Part shown: one piece after another, positions 1 to 11,896 of the stretch | How the letters are laid out: each line of letters starts with the position of its first letter | Numbering within the stretch: the first letter of the stretch is position 1 | Assembly: GCF_903992535.2 (NCBI RefSeq) | Contig: NC_052065.1 | Span: 248,001 to 312,000 of the forward strand | Direction of reading: 5' to 3' | DNA length: 64,000 nt | Source: Arvicola amphibius | Taxonomy: Eukaryota > Chordata > Mammalia > Rodentia > Cricetidae | The notes under the pieces: generated by a model | Told to the model about the DNA's origin: nothing | Seen by the model: the letters and a program-made list of their open reading frames with translations, nothing else | Databases searched by the model: none | Translations under genes and position numbers: made by a program

Positions 1-1180
1 AAGAACATTTATAAGCAATATTTGGGAAAATGGGCGCAGTTTTTTCTCTCCAAACTGCTTCCTGCTGAATGGGGGCGCTGTTATTTAGGTCTTTTATGGT
101 ATAACCTGTGTGCTAGGTTCCTCTCAGTTGGCAGTTGAGTGAAGTAATTTTTTGAAGATGTTCACAGCAACCTTTCAGGAGGGCGTGGTCTATCATACCA
201 TATTGGGATAGAAGCAATCCACAGAGTCTCATCCTCTGTGAAAACAAAAGAAGAAACTCTTTTCCAAAGCATCATGTTCTTAGATCCAAATCCTGAAGTC
301 ATACCATTAAGATGTCCATTCTGGTCTAGCCTGGCAGCCCATATAATGAAATGTCTCTCTGTACTTAGCTCCTTTACAGTCAAAAAAATCAAAGAAAACA
401 CAATAAAATACATAATCCAGACTCTCTGTGAATTTTCCATTTTTACGTGGCTTATTTTCACTCTATCACTTTACTTTATTCTGTCTCTTTAAAGACTTTA
501 CCCCTTTTTTCAAGCATTAACTTTATTTTTTATATTTTCTTCTCTCTCTCTCAAGCCTACATACATTCATCCAACACTGTGACTCATTTAAAAGTCTTTT
601 ATGTCTGAATCTGTCCTATTGTGAATCTGCAATTTTTTAATATCCAGGAGCACTTCTTAAAAGGTTAACCACTTCTTAAAATCTTAAGTTGAGCCAGGTA
701 GAGGTAAGGTACCGCCTGTTTACAGCCAAGTCTAAACCTTAACTGCGCTGTTATTATGGTAATTGTGATAGACCTGTCTGAGCTCAGCACAATTCAGCAT
801 GGCGGAGCAGAGCCAGAGCTGCTACTGCCTCAGTCATTTGGTGTCCCTGAGCTGCACAAAGTTCCAGGTATACAGCAGTCCACATTGGAGCTGCACTCAG
901 CAGTTTAATTTTGATACTGAGCGTGCAGCACAGAAACTCTTTTCTTCCAAGTTACAGCCGAATCTGACGCGCAGAGCACCGCGCAGTCTGAAAACACCTC
1001 TCTCTCTATGGCGTCAGGAATCCGCAAATGCTGTCCCGCTCGCCTAAGCCTGATTCCACCATCTGCCCAGGTGCAGGAAGGGAGCAGTGAGCCATTGGCA
1101 TGGTCTCAGAGAACTTTCTTTCCGATCCCAAGCGGGCAAGGTTTTTAAGTGGATTTAGTCACCACATTGGAGCGCCAATC
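1..1180 (-). mobile_element. Partial ERV2-like element, internal region (copy 1)
   Basis: Positions 1-1180 align almost base for base with 12842-14023, the internal part of the complete copy. Read on the minus strand, this is the segment next to the 5' LTR. At 1158-1177 the minus strand carries TGGCGCTCCAATGTGGTGAC, a lysine-tRNA-like primer binding site of the type used by betaretrovirus-like elements. I see no gag, pro, pol or env reading frame, so the element is non-autonomous. It continues off the left edge of the window. Confidence 0.8.
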
Positions 1181-1578
1181 TGTAGATGGAAGCGGTGGGC
1201 TGCGTTCCCGCCGCCCAGTTCCCAGCAACCGGCTAGCTTTACCCAAAATAATTACACGGAAACTGTATTATTTTAAAACACTGCCTGGCCCATTATCTGT
1301 AGCCTCTTATTGGCTAATTCTCACATCTTGCTTTAACCCATATTTAGTAATCTGGGTAGCACCACGGGAGTTGTGGCTTACCAGGAGAGATCTTAACCTG
1401 CGTCCATCTCAGAGAGCAGCAGCATGGAGAATCCCTATGGCGAATGCCTGAAGCGTCTCCCCAACTCTACTTCCTTGTTCCCACAATTGTGTTCTGTCTA
1501 CTCCACCTACCTAATTTTCTGTCTCTTAAAGGGCCAAGGCAGTTTTCTTTATTAATTAACCAATGAAAGAAACATAGA
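1181..1578 (-). mobile_element. 5' LTR of ERV copy 1, truncated
   Basis: Homologous to the LTRs at 11485-11896 and 14024-14433. The plus-strand left edge is TGTAGATGG; homology stops at 1578 (AACATAGA), where the other copies continue for about 25 more bases to ...TCCTCCATCA. On the minus strand it contains an AATAAA in a TTAATTAATAAAG context (near 1550). In its second half it shares a run of single-base variants with the LTR at 11485 rather than the one at 14024. Confidence 0.8.
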
Positions 1579-1824
1579 GGGGGGACCCGGAATTGAGTGC
1601 ACCCAGGCCTGTGGGAGGTCCCCTCCTTCATTTGACTGCCCGGAGCAAGGTAGGCCTTTGTCTGAGAGCTGCTTGGCCTGCAAGGGGACCTGACAGTCTG
1701 CAGGAGGATCCATCATTCTTTGGGGTGAGTGAGGAGTGAGTGCCCGAACCGCGGCAGCTGCCCGGAGAGGGACCACCGACTCTCCACAACTCCCCCTGCC
1801 ACCAGCACACTTCCTGCTCTTCCT
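1579..1824. other. GC-rich unclassified piece between LTR and assembly gap
   Basis: About 246 bases, much richer in GC than its surroundings, running from the truncated LTR edge to the N gap. Open frames here run into the Ns and have no family resemblance I recognise. A retroelement 5' region is possible but not shown. Confidence 0.4.
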
Positions 1825-1924
1825 NNNNNNNNNNNNNNNNNNNNNNNNNNNNNNNNNNNNNNNNNNNNNNNNNNNNNNNNNNNNNNNNNNNNNNNNNNNN
1901 NNNNNNNNNNNNNNNNNNNNNNNN
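1825..1924. other. Assembly gap of 100 N
   Basis: Exactly 100 N, the conventional size for a gap of unknown length. It falls at the left edge of the tandem array, so the array's true left boundary and length are unknown. Confidence 0.99.
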
Positions 1925-3739
1925 CTAGCTATCATGTAGCTATCTATCTAGCTATCATGTAGCTAGCTAGCTATCATGTAGCTATCTAGCTATCTAGCTA
2001 TCATGTAACTATCTAGCTATATAGCAATCATGTAGCTATCTAGCTATCTAGCTATCATTTAGGTATCTAGCTATCTAGATATCATGTAGCTATCTAGGTA
2101 ACTAGCTATCATGTAGCTATATCTAGCTATCATGTAGCTATATCTAGCTATCCTGTAGCTATATCTAGCTATCATGTAGCTATATCTAGCTATCATGTAG
2201 TTATATCTAGCTATCCTGTAGCTATATCTAGCTATCATGTAGCTATATCTAGCTATCATGTAGCTATATCTATCTAGCTATCATGTAGCTATATCTAGCT
2301 ATCATGTAGCTATATCTATCTAGCTATCATGTAGCTATATCTAGCTATCATGTAGCTATATCTAGCTATCATGTAGCTATATCTAGCTATCATGTAGCTA
2401 TATCTATCTAGCTATCATGTAGCTATATATCTAGCTATCATGTATCTATCTAGCTATCATGTAGCTATATCTAGCTATCTATAGTAGCTAAATATCTAGC
2501 TCTTCATGTAGCATATCTAGCTATCATTAGCTATATCTAGCTATCATGTAGCTCTCTCTAGCTATCATGTAGCTATATCTAGCTATCATGTAGCTCTCTC
2601 TAGCTATCATGTAGCTATATCTAGCTATCATATAGCTATATCTAGCTATCATCATGATCATGTAGCTATCATCATGATCATGTAGCTATCATGTAGCTAT
2701 CTAGCTATCATGTAGCTATATCTAGCTATCATGTAGCTATATCTAGCTATCATGTAGCTATATCTAGCTATCATGTAGCTATATCTAGCTATCATGAAGC
2801 TATATATAGCTATCATCATGATCATGTAGCTATCATGTAGCTATCTAGCTATCATGTAGCTATATCTAGCTATCATGTAGCTATATCTACCTATCATGTA
2901 GCTATATCTAGCTATCATGTAGCTATATCTAGCTATCATCATGATCATGTAGCTATCATGTAGCTATCTAGCTATCATGTAGCTATCTAGCTATCATGTA
3001 GCTATCTAGCTATCTAGCTATCTAGCTACCATGTAGCTATCTAGCTATCTAGCTATCATGTAGCTATCTAGCTATCTAGCTATCTAGCTATCATGTAGGT
3101 ATCAAGCTATCTAGCTATCATGTAGCTATCTAGCTATCTAGCTATCATGTAGCTATCTAGCTATCTAGCTATCATGTTGCTATGTAGCTATATACCTATC
3201 ATGTAGCTATCTAGCTATCTAGCTGTCATGTAGCTATCTAGCTATCTAGCTGTCATGTAGCTATCTAGCTATCTAGCTATTATGTAGCTATCTAGCTATC
3301 TAGCTATCATGTAGCTATCATGTAGCTATCATGTAGCTATCTAGCTATCATGTAGCTATCATGTAGCTATCTAACTATCATGTAGCTATCTAGCTATTAT
3401 GTAGCTATCATGTAGCTATCATGTAGCTATCTAGCTATCATGTAGCTATCTAGCTATCATGTAGCTATCTACCTATCATGTAGCTATCTAGCTATCATGT
3501 AGCTATCATGTAGCTATCATGTAGCTATCTAGCTATCATGTAGCTATCTAGCTATCATGTAGCTATCTAGCTATCATGTAGCGATCATGTAGCTATCTAG
3601 CTATCATGTAGCTATCATGTATCTATCTAGCTATCATGTAGCTATCTAGCTATCATGTAGCTCTCTATCTAGCTATCATGTAGCTATCTATCTAGCTATC
3701 ATGTATCTAGCTAGCTATCATGTAGCTATCTAACTAGCT

Positions 3740-4375
3740 ATCATGTAGCTAGCTATCTATTATGTAGCTATCTATCTGGCTGTCATGTAGCTAGCTAGCT
3801 ATCATGTAGCTATCTATCTGGCTATCATGTAGCTAGCTAGCTATCATGTAGCTATCTATCTAGCTATCATGTAGCTAGCTAGCTATCATGTAGCTCTCTA
3901 TCTAGCTATCATGTAGCTAGCTAGATATCATGTAGCTATCTATCTAGCTATCATGTAGCTAGCTAGCTATCATGTAGCTATCTATCTAGCTATCATGTAG
4001 CTAGCTAGCTATCATGTGGCTATCTATCTAGCTATCATGTAGCTAGCTAGCTATCATGTAGCTATCTATCTAGCTATCATGTAGCTAGCTAGCTATCATG
4101 TAGCTATCTATCTAGCTATCATGTAGCTAGCTAGCTCTCATGTAGCTATCTATCTTGCTATCATGTAGCTAGCTACCTATCATATAGCTATCTATCTTGC
4201 TATCATGTAGCTAGCTAGCTATCATGTAGCTATCTATCTTGATATCATGTAGCTAGCTAGCTATCATGTAGCTATCTATCTAGCTATCATGTAGCTAGGT
4301 AGCTATCATGTAGCTATCTATCTAGATATCATGTAGCTAGCTAGCTATCATGTAGCTATCTATCTTGCTATCATG
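3740..4375. repeat. 42-bp higher-order repeat domain
   Basis: Here a 19-bp unit containing TAGCTAGCTAGC alternates with a 23-bp unit containing CTATCTATCTAGC, giving a 42-bp dimer in about 14-15 copies. Copies carry scattered single-base changes (for example TTGC for TAGC near 4154-4200), so this domain is older or less homogenised than the 46-bp one. Confidence 0.85.
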
Positions 4376-5053
4376 TAGCTATATCTAGCTATCATGTAGC
4401 TATATCTAGCTATCATGTAGCTATATTTATCTAGCTATCATGTAGCTATATCTAGCTATCATGTAGCTATATCTAGCTATCATGTAGCTATATCTATCTA
4501 GCTATCATGTAGCTATATCTAGATATCATGTAGCTATATCTAGCTATCATGTAGCTATATATATATAGCTATCATGTAGCTATATCTAGCTAAAAGTAGC
4601 TATATATATATAGCTATCATGTAGCTATATCTAGTTATCATGTAGCTATATCTATCTAGCTATCATGTAGCTATATCTAGCTATCATGTAGCTATATCTA
4701 TCTAGCTATCATGTAGCTATATCTAGCTATCATGTAGCTATATCTATCTAGCTATCATGTACCTATATCTAGCTATCATGTAGCTATATCTAGCTATCAT
4801 GTGGCTTTATCTATCTAGCTATCATGTAGCTATATCTAGCTATCATGTAGCTATATCTAACTATCATGTAGGTATATCTATCTAGCTATCATGTAGCTAT
4901 ATCTAGCTATCATGTAGCTATATCTATCTAGCTATCATGTAGCTATATCTAGCTATCATGTAGCTATATCTATCTAGCGATCATGTAGCTATATCTAGCT
5001 ATCATGTAGCTATATCTATCTAGCTATCATGTAGCTATATCTATCTAGCTATC

Positions 5054-5743
5054 ATGTTGCTATATCTAGCTATCATGTAGCTATATCTATCTAGCTATCA
5101 TGTAGCTATATCTAGCTATCATGTAGCTATATCTATCTAGCTATCATGTAGCTATATCTAGCTATCATGTAGCTATATCTATCTAGCTATCATGTAGCTA
5201 TATCTAGCTATCATGTAGCTATATCTATCTAGCTATCATGTAGCTATATCTAGCTATCATGTAGCTATATCTATCTAGCTATCATGTAGCTATATCTAGC
5301 TATCATGTAGCTATATCTATCTAGCTATCATGTAGCTATATCTAGCTATCATGTAGCTATATCTATCTAGCTATCATGTAGCTATATCTAGCTATCATGT
5401 AGCTATATCTATCTAGCTATCATGTAGCTATATCTAGCTATCATGTAGCTATATCTATCTAGCTATCATGTAGCTATATCTAGCTATCATGTAGCTATAT
5501 CTATCTAGCTATCATGTAGCTATATCTAGCTATCATGTAGCTATATCTATCTAGCTATCATGTAGCTATATCTAGCTATCATGTAGCTATATCTATCTAG
5601 CTATCATGTAGCTATATCTAGCTATCATGTAGCTATATCTATCTAGCTATCATGTAGCTATATCTAGCTATCATGTAGCTATATCTATCTAGCTATCATG
5701 TAGCTATATCTAGCTATCATGTAGCTATATCTATCTAGCTATC
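5054..5743. repeat. 46-bp higher-order repeat domain, nearly perfect
   Basis: A 21-bp unit (ATGTAGCTATAT... ending CTAGCTATC) alternates with a 25-bp version carrying one extra CTAT. The dimer starts at 5054, 5100, 5146, 5192 and so on every 46 bases to 5698: about 15 copies. Apart from one base in the first copy I see no change across the run. The same two units occur less regularly from about 4380. Confidence 0.92.
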
Positions 5744-7960
5744 ATGTAGCTATACCATCTAGCTATCATCATGATTATGTAGCTATCATAATGATCATGT
5801 AGCTATCATTAGCTATATAGCAATCATGTAGCTATATCTAGCTATCATGTAGCTATCTAGCTATCATGTAGGTATATCTAGCTATCATGTAGCTATATCT
5901 AGCTATCATGTAGCTATATCTAGCTATCATCATGATCATGTAGCTATCATGTAGCTATCTAGCTATCATGTAGCTATATCTAGCTATCATGTAGCTATAT
6001 CTAGCTATCATGTAGCTATATCTAGCTATCATGTAGCTATATCTAGTTATCATGTAGCTATATCTAGCTATCATGTAGCTATATATAGCTATCATCATGA
6101 TCATGTTGCTATCATGTAGCTATCTAGCTATCATGTAGCTATATCTAGCTATCATGTAGCTATATCTACCTATCATGTAGCTATATCTAGCTATCATGTA
6201 GCTATATCTAGCTATCATGTAGCTATATCTAGCATCATCATGATCATGTAGCTATCATGTAGCTATCTAGCTATCATGTAGCTATCTAGATATCATGTAG
6301 CTATCTAGCTATCTAGCTATCATGTAGGTATCTAGCTATCTAGCTATCATGTAGCTATCTAGCTATCTAGCTATCTAGCTATCATGTAGCTATCTAGCTA
6401 TCTAGCTATCATGTAGCTATCTAGCTATCCAGCTATCTAGCTATCATGTAGGTATCAAGCTATCTAGCTATCATGTAGCTATATCTATCTAGCTATCATG
6501 TAACTATATCTAGCTTGCATGTAGCTATGTCTATCTAGCTATCATGTAGCTATATCTATCTAGCTATCATGTAGCTCTATCTAGCTATCATGTAGCTATA
6601 TCTAGCTATCATGCATCTATATCTAGCTATCATGTAGCTATATCTAGCTATAATGTAGCATTATCTATCTAGCTATCATGTAGCTATATCTATCTAGCTA
6701 TCATGTAGCTATATCTAGCTATCATGTAGCTACATCTAGCTATCATGAAGCTATATCTATCTAGCTATCATGTAGCTATATCTAGCTATCATGTAGCTAT
6801 ATCTAGCTATCATGTAGCTATATCTAGCTATCATGTAGCTATATCTAGCTATCATGTAGCTATATCTAGCTATCATGTAGCTATATCATCTAGCTATCAT
6901 CATGATCATGTAGCTATCATAATGATCATGTAGCTATCATGTAGCTATATAGCAATCATGTAGCTATATATAGCTATCATGTAGCTATATCTAGCTATTA
7001 TGTAGCTATATCTAGCTATCATGTAGCTATATCTAGCTATCATGTAGCTATATCTAGCTATCATCATGATCATGTAGATATCATGTAGCTATCTAGCTAT
7101 CATGTAGCTATATCTAGCTATCATGTAGCTATATCTAGCTATCATGTAGCTATATCTAGCTATCATGTAGCTATATCTAGCTATCATGTAGCTATATATA
7201 GCTATCATGTAGCTATATATAGCTATCATCATGATCATGTAGCTATCATGTAGCTATCTAGCTATCATGTAGCTATATCTAGCTATCATGTAGCTATATC
7301 TAGCTATCATGTAGCTATATCTAGCTATCATGTAGCTATATCTAGCTATCATGTAGCTATATTTAGCTATCATCATGATCATGTAGCTATCATGTAGCTA
7401 TCTAGATATCATGTAGCTATCTAGCTATCTAGCTATCATGTAGCTATCTAGCTATCTAGCTATCATGTAGCTATCTAGCTATCTAGCTATCATGTAGCTA
7501 TCTAGCTATCATGTAGCTATCTAGCTATCTATCTTTCACGTAGCTATCTAGTTATCTAGCTATCATGTAGCTATCTAGCTATCTAGCTATCATGTAGCTA
7601 TCTAGCTATCTAGCTATCTAACTATCATGTAGCTATCTAGCTATCTAGCTATCTAGCTATCATGTAGCTATCAAGCTATCTAGCTATCATGTAGCTATCT
7701 AGCTATCTAGCTATCATGTAGGTATCTAGCTATCTAGATATCATATAGCTATCTAGCTTTCTAGCTATCATGTAGCTATCTAGCTATCTAGCTATCATGT
7801 AGCTATCTATCAAGCTATCATGTAGCTAGCTAGCTATCATGTAGCTATCTAGCTATCTAGCTATCATGTAACTATCTAGCTATATAGCAATCATGTAGGT
7901 ATCTAGCTATCTAGCTATCATTTAGGTATCTAGCTATCTAGATATCATGTAGCTATCTAG

Positions 7961-9420
7961 CTAACTAGCTATCATGTAGCTATATCTAGCTATCATGTAG
8001 CTATATCTAGCTATCCTGTAGCTATATCTAGCTATCATGTAGCTATATCTAGCTATCATGTAGCTATATCTAGCTATCATGTAGCTATATCTAGCTGTCA
8101 TGTAGCTATATCTACCTATCATGTAGCTATATCTAGCTATCATGTAGCTATATCTCGCTATCATGTAGCTATATAGCTATCTAGCTATCATTTAGCTATC
8201 TAGCTATCTAGCTATCATGTAGCTATCTAGCTATTTAGCTGTCATGTAGCTATTTAGCTATATAGCAATCATGTAGCTATCTAGCTATCTAGCTATCATG
8301 TAGGTATCTAGCTATCTAGATATCATGTAGCTATCTAGCTATCTAGCTATCATGTAGCTATCTAGCTATCTAGCTATCATGTAGCTATCTAGCTATCTAG
8401 CTATCATGTAGCTATCTAGCTATCATGTAGCTATCTCTCTTGCTATATCATGTAGCTAGCTAGCTATCATGTAGCTATCTATCTAGCTATCATGTAGCTA
8501 GCTAGCTATCATGTAGCTATCTAGCTATCTAGCTATCATGTAGCTATCTAGCTATATAGCAATCATGTAGCTATCTAGCTATCTAGCTATCATGTAGATA
8601 TCTAGCTATCTAGATATCATGTAGCTATCTAGCTATCTAGCTATCATGTAGCTATATCTAGCTATCATGTAGCTATATCTAGCTATCCTGTAGCTATATC
8701 TAGCTATCATGTAGCTATATCTAGCTATCATGTAGCTATATCTAGCTATCATGTAGCAATATCTAGCTATCATGTAGCTATATCTAGCTATCATGTAGCT
8801 ATATCTAGCTATCATGTAGCTATATCTAGCTATCATGTAGCTATGTAGCTATCTAGCTATCATTTAGCTATCTAGCTATCTAGCTATCATGTAGCTATCT
8901 AGCTATCTAGCTATCATGTAGCTATCTAGCTATCTAGCTATCATGTAGCTATCTAGCTATTTAGCTATCATGTAGCTATTTAGCTATATAGCAATCATGT
9001 AGCTATCTAGCTTTCTAGCTATCATGTAGGTATCTAGCTATCTAGATATCATGTAGCTATCTAGCTATCTAGCTATCATGTAGCTATCTAGCTGTCTAGC
9101 TATCATGTAGCTATCTAGCTATCTAGCTATCTTGTAGCTATCTAGCTATCATGTAGCTATCTATCTTGCCATATCATGTAGCTAGCTAGATATCATATAG
9201 CTATCTATCTAGCTATCATGTAGCTAGCTAGCTATCATGTAGCTATCTAGCTATCTAGCTATCATGTAGCTATCTAGCTATATAGCAATCATGTAGCTAT
9301 ATAGCTATCTAGCTATCATGTAGGTATCTAGCTATCTAGATATCATGTAGCTATCTAGCTATCTAGCTATCATGTAGCTATCTAGCTATCTAGCTATCAT
9401 GTAGCTATGTAGCTATCTAG
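7961..9420. repeat. Tandem segmental duplication inside the array (offset 672-726 bp)
   Basis: The block at 7961-8164 recurs at 8633-8836 (offset 672). Further on, landmarks TATTTAGCTATATAGCAATC at 8251 and 8977, CTTGCTATATCA/CTTGCCATATCA at 8439 and 9165, and GCTATATAGCAATC at 8551 and 9277 are all 726 apart. The offset change of 54 equals two extra 27-bp units in the second copy. Confidence 0.85.
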
Positions 9421-9890
9421 CTATCATGTAGCTATCTAGCTATCTAGCTGTCATGTAGCTATCTAGCTATCTAGCTATTATGTAGCTATCTAGCTATCTA
9501 GCTATCATGTAGCTATCTAGCTATCTAGCTATCATGTAGCTATCATGTAGCTATCATGTAGCTATCTAGCTATCTTGTAGCTATCTTGCTATAATTTAGC
9601 TATCTAGCTATCATGTAGCTATCATGTAGCTATCATGTAGCTATCTATCTATCATGTAGCTATCATGTAGCTATCTAGCTATCATGTAGCTATCTAGCTA
9701 TCATGTAGCTATCATGTAGCTATCTAGCTATCATGTAGCTATCATGTAGCTATCTAGCTATCATGTAGCTATCTAGCTATCATGTAGCTATCATGTAGCT
9801 ATCTAGCTATCATGTAGCTGTCTAGCTATCATGTAGCTATCTAGCTATCATGTAGCTATCTAGCTATTATGTAGCTATCATGTAGCTATC

Positions 9891-10321
9891 TGATGTGGGA
9901 GAGTCTTCTCTTTGAGTTGATTTCATTGGCTAATAAAGAAACTGCTTGGCCCATTTGATAGACCGCCCCTTAGGTGGGTGGAGTAGACAGAACAGGAAGA
10001 GGAAGTGAGGTAGAAGGGTCAGTCAGATGCCACACCTCTCCTAAATGAGACAGACTGCCATGCCTCTCCTCAGAGAGAAGCCAGACACGATGAAGCTCCA
10101 GCCCAAGATGGACATATGCAAGAAACTTCTTGGTAAGGCACCACTTCGTGGTGCTACACAAATTATTAGATATGGGTTAATCAAGATGGGAATAAGAGGC
10201 TGAAAATAATGGGCCAGGCAGTGTTTAAAAGAATACAATCTGTGTGTTGTTATTTTGGGTAAAGCTAGCTGGGCAGCCAGGAGCCGGGCAGCGGGAAGCC
10301 AGCCCACAGCTAATCACTACA
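9891..10321 (+). mobile_element. Solo LTR inserted in the tandem array, with 6-bp target duplication
   Basis: A 431-bp non-repetitive insert starting TGATGTGGGAGAG and ending AATCACTACA (TG...CA). It is flanked on both sides by GCTATC (9885-9890 and 10322-10327), a 6-bp duplication as expected for ERV2-class integration. It carries CTAATAAAGAAACTGC as a poly(A) signal region and shares the CATTGG-TTAATAAAG and GGTGGAGTAGACAGAAC motifs with the proviral LTRs nearby, so it belongs to the same clade. No internal sequence remains. Confidence 0.92.
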
Positions 10322-11484
10322 GCTATCATGTAGCTATCTAGCTATCATGTAGCTATCTAGCTATCATGTAGCTATCTGGCTATCATGTAGCTATCTAGCT
10401 ATCATGTAGCTATCTAGCTATCATGTAGCTATAATGTAGCTATCATGTAGCTATCTAGCTATCATGTAGCTATCATGTAGCTATCATGTAGCTACCTAGC
10501 TATCATGTAGCCCTCTAGCTATCATGTAGCTATCTATCTAGCTATCATGTAGCTAGCTAGCTATCATGTAGCTATCTATCTAGCTATCATGTAGCTAGCT
10601 AGCTATCATGTAGCTATCTATCTAGCTATCATGTAGCTAGCTAGCTATCATGTAGCTATATCTAGCTATCATGTAGCTATATCCAGCTATCATGTAGCTA
10701 TATCTAGCTATCATGTAGCTATATCTAGCTATCATGTAGCTATACCTAGCTATCATGTAGCTATACCTAGCTATCATGTAGCTATATCTAGCTATCATGT
10801 AGCTATATCTAGCTATCATGTAGCTATATCTAGCTATCATGTAGCTATATCTAGCTATCTAGCTATCATGTAGCTATATCATCTAGCTATCATCATGATC
10901 ATGTAGCTATCATAATGATCATGTAGCTATCATGTAGCTATCTAGCTATCATGTAGCTATATCTAGCTATCATGTAGCTATATCTAGCTATCATGTAGCT
11001 ATATCTAGCTATCATGTAGCTATATCTAGCTATCATGTAGCTATATCTGGCTATCATCATGATCATGTAGCTATCATGTAGCTATCTAGCTATCATGTAG
11101 CTATATCTAGCTATCATGTAGCTATATCTAGCTATCATGTAGCTATATCTAGCTATCATGTAGCTATATCTAGCTATCATGTAGCTATATCTAGCTATCA
11201 TGTAGCTATATCTAGCTATCATGTAGCTATATCTAGCTATCATGTAGCTATATCTAGCTATCATCATGATCATGTAGCTATCATGTAGCTATCTAGCTAT
11301 CATGTAGCTATATCTAGCTATCATGTAGCTATATCTAGCTATCATGTAGCTATATCTAGCTATCCTGTAGCTATATCTAGCTATCATGTAGCTATATCTA
11401 GCTATCATCATGATCATGTAGCTATCATGTAGCTATCTAGCTATTATGTAGCTATCTAGATATCATGTAGCTATCTAGCTATCT

Positions 11485-11896
11485 TGTAGAAAGAAGTGGC
11501 GGGGCTGCGTCCTGCCACCCAGCCGCCGGCTAGCTTTACACCCGAAATAATTACATGGAAACTGTATTCTTTTAAAACACTGCCTGGCCCATAGTTTCAG
11601 CCTCTTATTGGCTAATTCTCACATCTTGCTTTAACCCATATTTAGTAATCTGGGTAGCACCACGGGAGTTGTGGCTTACCAGGAGAGATCTTAACCTGCG
11701 TCCATCTCGGAGAGCAGCAGCATGGAGACTCCCTATGGCGAATGCCTGAAGCGTCTCCCCAACTCTACTTCCTTGTTCCCACAATTGTGTTCTGTCTACT
11801 CCACCTACCTAATTTTCTGTCTCTTAAAGGGCCAAGGCAGTTTTCTTTATTAATTAACCAATGAAAGAAACATAGACAGATAACTCTCCTCCATCA
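11485..11896 (-). repeat. 3' LTR of the provirus
   Basis: A 412-bp LTR that abuts the last array unit directly. It shares at least eight single-base variants in its second half with the LTR of copy 1 (1181-1578) against the partner LTR at 14024. Confidence 0.85.

Larger units (their letters stand above)
1925..11484. repeat. Large tandem array of ATGTAGCTATC-type modules (about 9.5 kb)
   Basis: Nearly every base belongs to units that begin ATGTAGCTA and end AGCTATC. Unit lengths fall in a small series: 11, 19 and 27 bp (the 11-mer ATGTAGCTATC plus zero, one or two TAGCTATC octamers), 21 and 25 bp (with a TATATC insert, 25 adding a 4-bp step), and 19/23 bp with TAGCTAGC. Different stretches favour different units. 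CATGATCATG blocks recur at intervals. The array is interrupted by a solo LTR at 9891-10321. The sequence is AT-rich and dense in short palindromes (TAGCTA, CTAGCTAG, CATGATCATG). No gene lies in it. Confidence 0.97.

Noticed and set aside
162..492. Paired open frames repeated at 13002-13332
   Set aside because: They recur only because the element is duplicated. Each strand gives a frame of similar length, and none resembles a known protein.
2071..11273. Open frames of a repeating 7-residue pattern (MIARYSY on the minus strand, SSYHVAI-like on the plus strand) in the array
   Set aside because: They follow from 21-bp units, which keep frame by arithmetic. They are lost wherever 19, 25 or 11-bp units occur, and there is no promoter, splice or codon evidence.
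1925..11484. CRISPR array
   Set aside because: The repeats have no unique spacers, the units vary by 4-8 bp steps, and the host is a mammal.
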